A model generated the notes under the pieces. The model did not search any database, was not told the DNA's origin, and saw only the letters and a list, made by a program, of their open reading frames with translations. This document shows, piece by piece, positions 1 to 8,927 of a DNA stretch of 64,000 nucleotides (its first letter is position 1; every line of letters begins with the position of its first letter). The translations under genes were made by a program, and so were the position numbers. Source of the stretch: Bin55 sp028819195 (GTDB lineage Bacteria > Pseudomonadota > Gammaproteobacteria > Pseudomonadales > Azotimanducaceae); assembly GCA_028819195.1 (NCBI GenBank), contig JAPPMF010000007.1, positions 62,001 to 126,000 on the forward strand, in the 5' to 3' direction.

Positions 1-828
1 GTAAGTCCGTCGGTCTATGCTTGGCGAAAGGGTCGGGCTTGGAAGATGGAAAAATCTACCGATGTACTACTCACGTTGTTTCCTTTCGAACCAAAGTTTT
101 ACGAAGAAACAAATGTTAGAGCAGAGTTTGTTGGACACCCACTCGCTGACGAAATTCAACCGGTGCAAAATTTAACAGATAGGAGAAAAACAGCGCGCGC
201 TAAACTTGGACTCGATAACCATGCTGTTGTAGTAGCACTATTACCAGGAAGTCGTCATTCGGAGATTCAGTTCCACGCTCGGTTGTTTTTAGAAAGTTGT
301 CAACGGTTTCAGTCTTTAGCTGAGTCGAGAAAACGATATCAGTTTGTCATTCCGTGTGTACGAGAGAAGTCAATTAACTTTATCTTACGAGAAATGCAAC
401 ACTTCCCGGATGTAGAAGTTCATATCACGGAAGCAGATTCAAAACTTACACTCAGCGCCGCTGACGTTGCTTTGGTGAAGTCTGGTACCTCGACACTAGA
501 ATCGTTGCTATTACGCGTACCGATTGTTGTTACTTATCGTATCGGTTGGTTGACTTTTGCGATTGTCCGAACACTGTTACATACCCGCTGGGTGGCGCTC
601 CCTAATATAGTAGCTAATCGCCGCGTAGTACCAGAATATTTGCAGAGTCAAGCTACAGCTGAAACTTTAGCACGAACCATGCTCTCGCAACTGCAAACAG
701 CACAAAACAACGATGTCTTACATAAGGAATATGCAGAAATTCACGAGAGTTTACGGCATAGCGCTTCGGAGCGATCTGCAGAGGTGATTGTCGAGTTGTT
801 AAATCGACGAAGTCAAACTCAATGTTAA
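1..828 (+). CDS. lpxB: Lipid-A-disaccharide synthase LpxB (5' end outside window)
   Basis: LpxB joins UDP-2,3-diacylglucosamine and lipid X to give the lipid A disaccharide at the inner face of the cytoplasmic membrane. The frame is open from base 1, so the gene enters from the left and about 275 codons are visible. The family is near 380 residues, so roughly the first 105 are missing. Visible family signatures are VSPSVYAWRKGRAWKM at the very start, the FPFEPKFY stretch, FVGHPLADE, the LLPGSRHSEI loop and the KSGTSTLE segment of the nucleotide-sugar binding half. The ATG at 46 is internal, because homology continues upstream of it. The stop overlaps the rnhB start (ATGTTAA), as in many gammaproteobacterial lpxB-rnhB-dnaE operons. 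Confidence 0.95.
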   Translation, partial: VSPSVYAWRKGRAWKMEKSTDVLLTLFPFEPKFYEETNVRAEFVGHPLADEIQPVQNLTDRRKTARAKLGLDNHAVVVALLPGSRHSEIQFHARLFLESCQRFQSLAESRKRYQFVIPCVREKSINFILREMQHFPDVEVHITEADSKLTLSAADVALVKSGTSTLESLLLRVPIVVTYRIGWLTFAIVRTLLHTRWVALPNIVANRRVVPEYLQSQATAETLARTMLSQLQTAQNNDVLHKEYAEIHESLRHSASERSAEVIVELLNRRSQTQC

Positions 829-1415
829 AGTTTGAAGAGGCAGAGGTTGACCGAGTTAGTTGCGGTCTAGATGAAGTCGGACGGGGTCCGCTAGCCGGAC
901 CGGTTGTCGCTTCGGCCGTCGTACTCGATTCACAAAAAGTTATCGATGGAATCACCGACTCCAAGAAGTTAACTCCCGAGCGACGGCAGGTTCTCGCCCG
1001 TGAAGTTAAACAACACAGTACCAGTTGGGCGATTGGTCTCTGTGAAGTTGAAGAAATCGATGAATTAAATATTCTGCGCGCTTCGTTGCTTGCGATGCAA
1101 CGTGCATTCGAACAGTTGAAGGTTGAAGTGGATCTAGCCTTGATTGATGGGATTCATTCGCCGATGCTCAATTGTGAAACCCATACCATTATCAAGGGGG
1201 ACTCGAAAGTCGATTCGATAGGTGCAGCAAGCATCTTAGCTAAAGTGACCAGAGATGAGATCATGACTCGCTATCATGAAGAATTTCCCGAATATGGATT
1301 CCATCGAAATTTTGGGTATCCGACTCCAGATCATTTACGGGTATTGCGCAAAATCGGCCCGTGTGTGATCCATCGAAAATCTTTTCGTCCCGTAGCTAAT
1401 TGGACTTCTCTATAG
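822..1415 (+). CDS. rnhB: Ribonuclease HII
   Basis: RNase HII cuts the RNA strand of RNA-DNA hybrids and removes single misincorporated ribonucleotides. At 197 residues it has normal family length. The catalytic DEVGRG motif lies at residues 17-22 (D17 and E18), followed by PLAGPVVASAVVL. The third acid is in LALIDGI and the last in the KGDSKVDSIGAASILAKV segment. The ATG overlaps the last 7 bases of lpxB, and the stop touches the dnaE ATG with no gap, so lpxB-rnhB-dnaE is one translationally coupled unit. Confidence 0.95.
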   Translation: MLKFEEAEVDRVSCGLDEVGRGPLAGPVVASAVVLDSQKVIDGITDSKKLTPERRQVLAREVKQHSTSWAIGLCEVEEIDELNILRASLLAMQRAFEQLKVEVDLALIDGIHSPMLNCETHTIIKGDSKVDSIGAASILAKVTRDEIMTRYHEEFPEYGFHRNFGYPTPDHLRVLRKIGPCVIHRKSFRPVANWTSL

Positions 1416-4400
1416 ATGAATTCCTTTGCACACTTATCGGTACACACTGAATTTTCAATAATCGACAGTGTCCTGTGTATCGAAGAACTGGCAGCAGATT
1501 GCAAAAGCCGAGACATTTTTGCGATTGCGATTACTGACTACGCTAATTTATTTGGATTTTGGCAATTTCAGCACCAACTCAAAGCTGCGGGAATTAAACC
1601 AATATTTGGTGTAGATCTCAGAGTTATCGATGGAGAGCATCGAGATCGGATCAATTTACTTGCCAAAAGTCCGCAAGGCTGGGCCAATCTGAGAAAGCTC
1701 ATGACGGTAGCTTATCTTCATTCTGGAGAACATGGCTGTATTGAGGTTGAGCATTTACAGAAACATGCAGAAGACCTGATTGTGCTCTCAGGTGGAACTC
1801 AAGGTCAGGTCGGTAGGTTGTTACTTGAGGGGTCTTTTGACGAAGCCGAGCAACAGGCTAAAGCATTGAAGAGTTTGTACGGCGATCACTTCTATCTCGA
1901 ACTCCATCGTACAAGGAGAGACTACGAGGAAGAATACGCTTCCCATGTGATTCCTTTAGCTGCGGAGCAAAAAATCCCACTGGTAGCGACGAACGATGTA
2001 CGTTTTTTGAATGCCGATGACTTTAGTGGTCACGAAGCACGGTTTTGTATCGCACACAAGCAAACCATTGGCGACGATTCTCATGATATCAGGTATAGTT
2101 CGGAACAATACCTCAAGTCTGCGAGCGAGATGGAAGAACTGTTCAAAGATCTGCCAGATGCGCTTGAAAACGCTGTAGAAATTGCGTACCGATGTACGGT
2201 GGATGTACCCTCTAAGTTTCAGTTACCACAGTTCAAGACTGAGAGAACTGGCACACCAGATGAGTTGATTACATCGATTTCCCATGAGAGACTCGATAAG
2301 ATGCTTGACGCGCGAGAGGAACGCGGAAACCCGGTTGATGATCGAGAAGTCTACATTGAACGTCTCGATACCGAATTAGACGTCATTAAGGAAATGGGTT
2401 TTTCAGGGTACTTTTTGATTGTTGGAGATTTTGTAACTTGGGCTAAAAATAACACGATACCCGTGGGTCCAGGACGTGGTTCTGGCTCGGCTTCTCTAGT
2501 GGCGTACGTACTCGGAATTATTGATATAGATCCCATTCAATTCGATCTCAGGTTTGAACGACTATTGAATACCGAACGTGTATCCATGCCTGACTTCGAT
2601 ATCGACTTTTGTATGAATCGGCGCGGTGAAGTGATCGATTACGTCACCGAACTATACGGTCGAAATCAAGTTGCACAAATTGTATCCTTCAATCGGTTTG
2701 GGTCGAAAACCGCCGTACGAGATGTCACGCGAGTTCTTGGTATGCCTTTTGGTTTGGGGGATCGTATTGCGAAACTGATTCCGTTGCAGGGTGTTACACC
2801 TATGTCTTTGGAAGAAGCGGTTAGCAAAGTCAAAGAACTCAAACATATGCTAGCTTCTCAAGAAGAAGTTACAGAGATTATCGAACTTGCGAAAAAAGTA
2901 GAAGGTCTAGTTAAGACGACGGGTCGACATGCGGCGGGGGTTGTTATCGCCCCGACAGAGATGGATGAATACGTACCGGTTTACACTGAGACACCGGCCG
3001 GCGACGTGCTGACTCAGTTAGATAAACAAGACGTCGAAGCCTTAGGCTTGGTGAAATTTGACTTTCTCGGATTGAAGACTGTTACAGCCATTGATGGTGC
3101 TTGTGCATCGATCAATGCAAACTCGCGCAGTTCTGAGGATCCCCCGATTCATATTTTGGACATTCCATTGGATGATCCGAAAGTCTTCGCGAGTTTACAG
3201 GAAGGTCACACTACCGGTATCTTCCAATTGGAATCGAGCGGTATGCGCCAAAAAGTAAAGGAACTGAAACCAACGAATTTAGAAGACATCATTGCTTTAC
3301 AAGCGCTTTATCGACCTGGTCCGTTAGATACTGGAGTTACCGATTCTTACATTCGGCGGAAGAACAAATTGGAAAAGGTCAAGTTCGATCATCCGATCAT
3401 TGAAAAAGTGTTGGCGAAGACCTATGGATTGATGGTTTATCAAGAAGACGTGATGAACTTAGCCCGTGAACTAGCGGGATTTTCAATGGGACACGCGGAC
3501 GTGTTGCGTCAAGCGATGGGCAAAAAGAATGAAGACGCGATGTTAAAGCTCGAAACTGAATTTGTCGACGGTTGTTTGCCGAACGGTGTGCGCGAGACAA
3601 CCGCCAAAAAAATCTATGCTGATATGCGCAAATTTGCCGGTTACGCGTTCAACCGGGCACATGCAGCAAGTTATGCTTTAGTGGCCTATCAGACGGCGTA
3701 CTTGAGGACTCATTATCCGGCTGAATATTTAGCGTCGTTAGCGTCTTGCGAAACTGAAACAAATACCGTTAAGTCATTGGTTGACGAATGTCGTCGTTTA
3801 GGGGTACTCGTGCAGAATCCGAGTGTCAATGACAGCGAATACCATTTTCTCGGAAGTCAAAACAGCATTATTGTTGGCTTACGAGCGATCACACAGCTTG
3901 AAGAGAAAGTTGCGAAACGGATCATTGAAGCTAGAAAGGAACGACCGTACCAATCCTTGATGGATTTGTGTGTACGGGCGAGACTCTTACGGAAGAATAA
4001 GACTGATTTAGAGAGGTTGATTTATGCAGGCGCCTTGGATTGTCTTGAACCGGAGAAGCCAGCTAATGTCGCCCGCGCGGAGCTCTTAGCGTCCATTGAT
4101 ACTTTCACACACGCAGCCGAACAAGCTGCTGAACGAGATGCTGATCGACAGATTGATATGTTTGGTACTGACGAAACGTCGAGTTTGTCGATTGTTATCC
4201 CAAAGGTTCCACGTTTGCCAGATCATGAGATGTTCGTGCACGAAGAAAGCACGTTAGGATTTTTCCTGAGCGGACATCCGCTTGATTCAGTACGACATGA
4301 ACTACAACATTTGTGCTCGCGCCAAGATTTGACGACGATTCAGTCCACTAACTCAAATGGGACGACTAATACAGTCGCGGGTATCGTCAAGCGAGTTCGA

Positions 4401-4862
4401 AATAGCGAAACCCGTTCAGGGAAGAGATTGACTCGTATTCTGCTTGAAGACGAGCATGGCGGTTTTGAGTTTGCGATTTTCGACGATAGTGGAAAGATCC
4501 CTGAGTTCGAAATTGGTGAGATCGCGATTGCGTTCTTTAAAGTACAAAAAGAGAAAGGTTCAGATGAGTTGAACGTTCGAACGTCACGAATGTGTTCCAT
4601 TTCAGAACGTCGGTGTGAGAAACATGCTGAGATTGAAATTGATGTTGATCAAAACAGTTCAAACAATACATTTGTAAGAGATTTACGTGAAGTCCTGATG
4701 GACTATCGTTTTGCGGGATGTACGGTGAGGGTGAACGTACAACGTAATGGGTGTGTGGGACGGTTCGAATTGGGAGAGGAATGGAGAGTGAATCCTACCG
4801 CATCCTTAATGGAACGGTTGTATCAGACGTTTGGTATTCAAGCGGTACGCATTACCTATTGA
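1416..4862 (+). CDS. dnaE: DNA polymerase III alpha subunit
   Basis: This is the replicative polymerase catalytic subunit, 1148 residues and close to the usual 1160. An N-terminal PHP domain begins with FAHLSVHTEFSIID. The palm has GPGRGSGSASLVAYVLGI and MPDFDIDFC, with the metal-binding aspartates at D393 and D395. The fingers and beta-binding region follow (GRHAAGVVIAP, FDFLGLKT, GIFQLES, FAGYAFNRAHAASYALVAYQTAYL). An OB-fold lies near residues 980-1060 (TVAGIVKRVRNSETRSGK). The start ATG directly follows the rnhB stop. Downstream, accA would be the usual neighbour; here a spacer and an accessory island follow. Confidence 0.97.
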   Translation: MNSFAHLSVHTEFSIIDSVLCIEELAADCKSRDIFAIAITDYANLFGFWQFQHQLKAAGIKPIFGVDLRVIDGEHRDRINLLAKSPQGWANLRKLMTVAYLHSGEHGCIEVEHLQKHAEDLIVLSGGTQGQVGRLLLEGSFDEAEQQAKALKSLYGDHFYLELHRTRRDYEEEYASHVIPLAAEQKIPLVATNDVRFLNADDFSGHEARFCIAHKQTIGDDSHDIRYSSEQYLKSASEMEELFKDLPDALENAVEIAYRCTVDVPSKFQLPQFKTERTGTPDELITSISHERLDKMLDAREERGNPVDDREVYIERLDTELDVIKEMGFSGYFLIVGDFVTWAKNNTIPVGPGRGSGSASLVAYVLGIIDIDPIQFDLRFERLLNTERVSMPDFDIDFCMNRRGEVIDYVTELYGRNQVAQIVSFNRFGSKTAVRDVTRVLGMPFGLGDRIAKLIPLQGVTPMSLEEAVSKVKELKHMLASQEEVTEIIELAKKVEGLVKTTGRHAAGVVIAPTEMDEYVPVYTETPAGDVLTQLDKQDVEALGLVKFDFLGLKTVTAIDGACASINANSRSSEDPPIHILDIPLDDPKVFASLQEGHTTGIFQLESSGMRQKVKELKPTNLEDIIALQALYRPGPLDTGVTDSYIRRKNKLEKVKFDHPIIEKVLAKTYGLMVYQEDVMNLARELAGFSMGHADVLRQAMGKKNEDAMLKLETEFVDGCLPNGVRETTAKKIYADMRKFAGYAFNRAHAASYALVAYQTAYLRTHYPAEYLASLASCETETNTVKSLVDECRRLGVLVQNPSVNDSEYHFLGSQNSIIVGLRAITQLEEKVAKRIIEARKERPYQSLMDLCVRARLLRKNKTDLERLIYAGALDCLEPEKPANVARAELLASIDTFTHAAEQAAERDADRQIDMFGTDETSSLSIVIPKVPRLPDHEMFVHEESTLGFFLSGHPLDSVRHELQHLCSRQDLTTIQSTNSNGTTNTVAGIVKRVRNSETRSGKRLTRILLEDEHGGFEFAIFDDSGKIPEFEIGEIAIAFFKVQKEKGSDELNVRTSRMCSISERRCEKHAEIEIDVDQNSSNNTFVRDLREVLMDYRFAGCTVRVNVQRNGCVGRFELGEEWRVNPTASLMERLYQTFGIQAVRITY

Positions 4863-5330
4863 AGATCATCTGGATACATAAAACGTAAACTTAATACTGA
4901 GAATTCAACTTCGCTACCGTTCTTCCTCCTTGGGATTTACCGGTGTGATCCAAGTACAATCCGAAGACTCCTACTGAAATCATTGAGGGCGGGTTGACGA
5001 TTCACGGACTACTAGCCAGCAGTAGCAAAATATGAGAGGCGAACAAGGATGTTATCGTCGGTCAAACAGAAGCTTTACAAGGTCCGATTACTTTTGATCG
5101 ACAGGAAACCTTCATTTTATCTCGAATAAAGTGTTTCGAGACGTAGCTGTAGAGTGCAGATCGTTATGCAGTTTGACGTACTACTTTTTTGAATATTTGA
5201 ACTTCACACAACCTCTACGAATTTGTAAAATCGTTGTATCAACTAGGTCGGCTAGTGTGAGATTGCTGTCAATCTACCTCATATTAATCGTCTATTCGTT
5301 CAATCAATCTAAACAAATAGGAGAGAGAAT
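4863..5330. other. 468-bp spacer after dnaE, possibly a decayed gene
   Basis: I see no intact gene here. On the + strand one frame (about 4950-5148) stays open apart from a single TGA at 5034-5036 and reads like protein on both sides (for example IIEGGLTIHGLL before it and DVIVGQTEALQGPITFD after it), which would fit a degraded coding fragment. I do not recognise the family. It does not resemble AccA, the expected neighbour. The 68-codon ORF at 5131-5337 is not convincing. The right end must hold the promoter for the nuclease gene; a small inverted repeat is noted separately. Confidence 0.35.
5242..5256. repeat. Perfect inverted repeat ACTAG-N5-CTAGT upstream of the nuclease gene
   Basis: The arms ACTAG (5242-5246) and CTAGT (5252-5256) are separated by GTCGG and lie 75 bases before the GTG start of the nuclease-like gene. 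The size and position fit an operator for autoregulation of a toxic gene, but a 5-bp arm can occur by chance. Confidence 0.25.
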
Positions 5331-6632
5331 GTGGTAAAAGAAGCTCTTATCAAGTTTGAAGAACAACTCAAAGAGTATGCTGAAAAAATGCATGTTTTTT
5401 ATACGCATTGTGAAAATGAAGAACAAACGAAGAAGGTTATGATTGAACCGTTCCTTAAGTTGTTAGATTATGATGTATCTGATCCTCGAATAGCCAAATT
5501 AGAATATCCAGTTAGTCCGACAGGTGGTGGAACCAGAGTCGATTATGCTCTATTTTGTGATAACATGACAGCCAGCGGTTCGGTAGAGCCTAGGATATTG
5601 ATTGAAGCAAAGGCTGCGTCCAATGATCTGACGAAAGAACATTTACTTCGACAGATTTCAGACTATGCCGATCTTGTATCTAGTGTCGAGTTCGTTGCTC
5701 TAACTAATGGACGGATATGGCAGTGGTTTCGGAAGGAAAAGAATCATTATGGGGATCGTAAACTCTCTCACCGATTTTTCTTATCTCACGACGTCTTCAC
5801 CCCTCTGACGCGAAACTCAAAAGAGTTACGTTTTCTTAAAAAAATATCCTTAAACTCGTTCGATTCGGATTTAGCGCGAACGGCTGCTGATGAAGTACGA
5901 ATTTCTGACGTGATTCTTGATTATTTAGAAGAAATCAAGGATGAACCGGGAGCTGATTTACGGAAGCTGATTTTCAAAAAAGGAGGACTGAAGTGGTCGA
6001 AACGAGAGTCAGAGATGTTTGAAAAAGTATGGCCGGAGTGTATTGAGACTTTCATCGAATCTCAAGCGCGAAAGTTACAGTTGGATGTGTTATTGCAAGA
6101 ATCCAAGCAGGCGAATGAAAAAACTGAAGTTATCGAAGATAAACTAGTCCCAAATTCTCCTGTACAGTCAGAGTTGCATTCAGATGAGGGTGATACAAGA
6201 TCTGACACTACAAGGTCTTTTCTTACAGAAAAAGGTGAGGTTAACTTAGACGCAAGGAAGACGAAACGTGCGTGGAAACCATCACAACAAAACCATTGGA
6301 ACATCGAAAATAGTGGTAATGAAGTACTTCTGAGTTCGGCACGTTATTTGGTTAGTATTCATTCGAGTGGTAAAGAACATCTTTTAACACTCGCAAGTAA
6401 TCTACTCGTTCGAGCCGATCAACGAGATATAGTTCCAAAGAGCCATCGGTTAAAGCTCGTGTGTGACGGAGTTTATTTAAATACAAATCTTAATAACGAC
6501 GCAAAAGTTAAAGTGATAAAGGAACTCGAACGTTACGTTTCGCCGAACTTTGCAGTGCAACAACATGGTGGGGCCTTGGTGGACATCTGGATGCCAACAG
6601 GTCCTAGAAACAAAGGCAACGTAGATTCTTAG
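5331..6632 (+). CDS. PD-(D/E)XK nuclease-fold protein, HsdR N-terminal / type IV restriction-like
   Basis: This 433-residue protein starts at GTG 5331, preceded by AGGAGAGA. Residues about 20-170 resemble the N-terminal nuclease domain of type I restriction R subunits and the predicted type IV restriction endonucleases (COG4748-like). The core is D71 in TRVDYALF, E92 and K94 in LIEAKA, and Q108 in LLRQISDYA, followed by VEFVALTNGRIWQWF. No helicase motors, methylase or specificity subunit follow. The middle is charged and linker-like (residues about 250-310). The C-terminal 110 residues are a separate, unrecognised domain. The gene heads a small island with a HEPN/MNT pair, so a role in foreign-DNA defence is an inference from fold and context. 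The nuclease fold is well supported; activity is not shown. Confidence 0.75.
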   Translation: MVKEALIKFEEQLKEYAEKMHVFYTHCENEEQTKKVMIEPFLKLLDYDVSDPRIAKLEYPVSPTGGGTRVDYALFCDNMTASGSVEPRILIEAKAASNDLTKEHLLRQISDYADLVSSVEFVALTNGRIWQWFRKEKNHYGDRKLSHRFFLSHDVFTPLTRNSKELRFLKKISLNSFDSDLARTAADEVRISDVILDYLEEIKDEPGADLRKLIFKKGGLKWSKRESEMFEKVWPECIETFIESQARKLQLDVLLQESKQANEKTEVIEDKLVPNSPVQSELHSDEGDTRSDTTRSFLTEKGEVNLDARKTKRAWKPSQQNHWNIENSGNEVLLSSARYLVSIHSSGKEHLLTLASNLLVRADQRDIVPKSHRLKLVCDGVYLNTNLNNDAKVKVIKELERYVSPNFAVQQHGGALVDIWMPTGPRNKGNVDS

Positions 6633-6657
6633 TGTAGGCAGTACAATTTAATCTGTT

Positions 6658-7116
6658 ATTGGGTCTGCTATCCAAGATGAACTTCCTACCATACCACTTG
6701 ACACCGCTTACGTTCATAAGTGCATCTCTGCACTAGAAAAAGCTCACGAAGAACTTAGTCAACTCACTAATCGTGATCAATCCCTGTACGAGATCTACCG
6801 AGCAGCTTGTATCACGGAGTTTGAGCTGATACTAGAACAATGCACCATTTTGTTACGCAAGGTAGTATCGAGTTTTTATTCCAGTGATAGCTATGCTGCA
6901 AACCTACCCATTAAAGATCTGTTTCTGTATGCCGCAAAACACGATCTCTTAGATGTTGATTCAGTTGAACGTTGGTTGCATTATCGACAACTTAAAAATG
7001 ACACTGTACACGAGTATGGAGAAGATTACGCAGAGCAAACGATTAAGTTTCTTCCACACTTTATTGACGATGCGAAAACACTCGTTGAACTCATTGAGAG
7101 AATAAACAATGACTGA
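6658..7116 (+). CDS. HEPN-domain protein, HepT / nucleotidyltransferase substrate-binding type, no standard start codon
   Basis: The frame is open from just after a stop at 6649 to the TGA at 7114-7116 (about 153 codons) and encodes an all-helical HEPN domain of normal length. Helical segments such as EIYRAACITEFELILEQC lie upstream of the first usual start (TTG 6850), so starting there would delete half of the domain. No ATG, GTG or TTG exists in frame before it; ATT at 6658 is the best candidate, and a lost start is the alternative. The motif normally written R-x4-H-x-Y reads K-NDTV-H-E-Y, so the RNase arginine appears to be lysine while the tyrosine that MntA AMPylates in the known system is kept. 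The gene overlaps the nucleotidyltransferase gene by 8 bases, the classic HepT/MntA arrangement. Confidence 0.7.
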   Translation: MGSAIQDELPTIPLDTAYVHKCISALEKAHEELSQLTNRDQSLYEIYRAACITEFELILEQCTILLRKVVSSFYSSDSYAANLPIKDLFLYAAKHDLLDVDSVERWLHYRQLKNDTVHEYGEDYAEQTIKFLPHFIDDAKTLVELIERINND

Positions 7117-7438
7117 TCATCTTCATTTATCGGCTAGACACCGAGGCATGATTGAATCGATTTTGAGCGACAAAGTACCGGGTGTTGAGGTGTGGGCTTA
7201 TGGCAGTCGCGTGAACGGCCGAAGCTTTGATGGTAGCGATCTCGACTTAGTACTCAGAGCGCCAGATTTAGCCAAAATCCCAACCGAGCAATTGATTTCG
7301 CTGAAACACGCACTAACTGAATCCATGATCCCCTTTCTAGTTGAAGTTCGGGATTGGTATCGGCTACCGAAGCAATTTCATCGCGAAATTGAAAAACAGT
7401 ATGTAATTCTTGTACCCGAAGAACACGAACAGAGTTAG
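7109..7438 (+). CDS. Minimal nucleotidyltransferase, MntA antitoxin-like
   Basis: This 109-residue single-domain protein is a DNA polymerase beta-type nucleotidyltransferase. The GS-x10-D-x-D motif is complete (YGSRVNGRSFDGSDLDLVL), and the third carboxylate is probably in FLVEVRDW. In characterised HEPN/MNT pairs such a protein silences its partner by adding AMP to the conserved tyrosine of the HEPN motif. The ATG lies inside the end of the HEPN frame (ATGACTGA), so the two are translationally coupled. After it there is a 75-base gap before tilS. Function as an antitoxin is inferred from family and pairing. Confidence 0.85.
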   Translation: MTDHLHLSARHRGMIESILSDKVPGVEVWAYGSRVNGRSFDGSDLDLVLRAPDLAKIPTEQLISLKHALTESMIPFLVEVRDWYRLPKQFHREIEKQYVILVPEEHEQS

Positions 7439-7513
7439 TCGCTTAATTTGGATTGGTTGAGATCAAACTCGTCTGCGATACGCGAATCTTAAAATTGATC
7501 ATTCGCTCATAGT

Positions 7514-8755
7514 TTGCGCAGATCGTTGATTTCCCAAGCTCAAGTTGCTGTTCAAGAAACACTTAATACAACCGAATTTCCACGTAAGGGAACCATTTGG
7601 ATTGGTTGGAGTGGTGGATTAGATTCAACAGCTTTAGTTCACGCATGTATTCATTATTTCGGCATCAACAGATGTAAAGCTCTCCACGTCAATCACAACA
7701 TTTCTCCCCTAGCGACACAGTGGGAAGAGCACTGTCATGATACTGCCACAAAGTTAGGAATCGAACTCGTTGTCGTATCCGCGACGATCGCAGCCGGAAA
7801 CCTCGAATTGCAAGCACGTCTGCAAAGGTACAAGTATTTCGAAGAACGACTGAAGGGGAAGAATGAAGTGGTCTTGACTGCACACCATCAGAATGATGTG
7901 GTTGAGACTCGTTTATGGCAACTATTTACGGGTCGTACTGCCATCGGGATCCCGTTTAGACGCCAACTAGGACACGGTTATCTAATTCGCCCCTTCCTCC
8001 AATTACCCAAACATAAGTTACTCAACTACGCACTTGAGCACAATTTGAATTGGATTGAAGATGAAAGCAATCTCGACCAAAATTTCGATCGAAACTGGAT
8101 TCGACATAAACTAATACCGGATATTGAAGCGCGATTTCCTTCGGTCATCAAGAACTTGAGCCAGTTGCACTGGCCTTTACTACCTGAACAAGAACCAAAA
8201 CCACTGTCAGTTAAGCATGGTCTATCAAGGGAAGATATTCGTGCGTGGCTGTTAAGTTATAGTATCAATCCAGAAACTTCAAAGATCGACGAGATACTGA
8301 AACAAATTAATGCACGGCAAGATGCACTTCCAGAAATTCAGGTCGGCACAGAGCACTTCGTTCGGCGGTATCGAGAGCAACTCTACGTTACGGTATCGTC
8401 GGAACCGTTTAAACCGAGCGAAGTAGTCGTCGGTGAAAGTATTGAATTGTCAAACGGGTTGCTGGATTGGAGGGAAAGTGAACGCGGCTTTATTCGTGGG
8501 GAGAAATTTCGTTGCACGAATCGAATCAACATCCAGTCGAAGCAAGCGAAAATCCAGAGCAGCGGTATACACAAACGCCTCACTTCAGTTTTTCAGGAAC
8601 AGGGAATTCCACCATGGTTGCGCGATGGATGGCCGTTATTGATGCAAGATGAAGAAGTAGTTAGCGTACCAAATCTATTGATCTCGGACAAGGTTTCACG
8701 AAATCTGCAAAGTGGTAGTCATAAGTTGTACGAATCTCGTTGGTTTCCGGCATGA
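7514..8755 (+). CDS. tilS: tRNA(Ile)-lysidine synthase TilS
   Basis: TilS converts C34 of the CAU-anticodon tRNA-Ile to lysidine so that it reads AUA. The PP-loop ATPase signature SGGLDST is at residues 33-39, followed by LHVNHNISPLATQWEEHC and a VVLTAHHQNDVVETRLWQL segment. The middle and C-terminal domains complete a normal length of 413. The start is TTG at 7514; another TTG at 7526 is possible, and no strong Shine-Dalgarno is visible for either. In related genomes tilS follows dnaE-accA and precedes pyrG, as here apart from the inserted island. Confidence 0.93.
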   Translation: MRRSLISQAQVAVQETLNTTEFPRKGTIWIGWSGGLDSTALVHACIHYFGINRCKALHVNHNISPLATQWEEHCHDTATKLGIELVVVSATIAAGNLELQARLQRYKYFEERLKGKNEVVLTAHHQNDVVETRLWQLFTGRTAIGIPFRRQLGHGYLIRPFLQLPKHKLLNYALEHNLNWIEDESNLDQNFDRNWIRHKLIPDIEARFPSVIKNLSQLHWPLLPEQEPKPLSVKHGLSREDIRAWLLSYSINPETSKIDEILKQINARQDALPEIQVGTEHFVRRYREQLYVTVSSEPFKPSEVVVGESIELSNGLLDWRESERGFIRGEKFRCTNRINIQSKQAKIQSSGIHKRLTSVFQEQGIPPWLRDGWPLLMQDEEVVSVPNLLISDKVSRNLQSGSHKLYESRWFPA

Positions 8756-8927
8756 CTGACTTAGCAAAGAACTCATTCGACATGACAAAAACTCGAACTA
8801 CACCGATATTTGTGGTAAACTTAAAGTCAAGTTGTTAAAATTTATCCATCGAATTTGATTCCACCGTAGCCACGTATATCACCCACTCAAGTGGAATTAA
8901 CCCTCACTTTGAATACTTCCAGTCAAG

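Noticed and set aside
5034..5036. Recoded TGA (selenocysteine) in the fragment after dnaE
   Set aside because: No known selenoprotein family, no obvious hairpin directly after the TGA, and the frame lacks a convincing start; decay is simpler.
5131..5337. 68-codon ORF before the nuclease gene
   Set aside because: Composition is not protein-like, and its end overlaps the well-placed Shine-Dalgarno and GTG of the nuclease gene.
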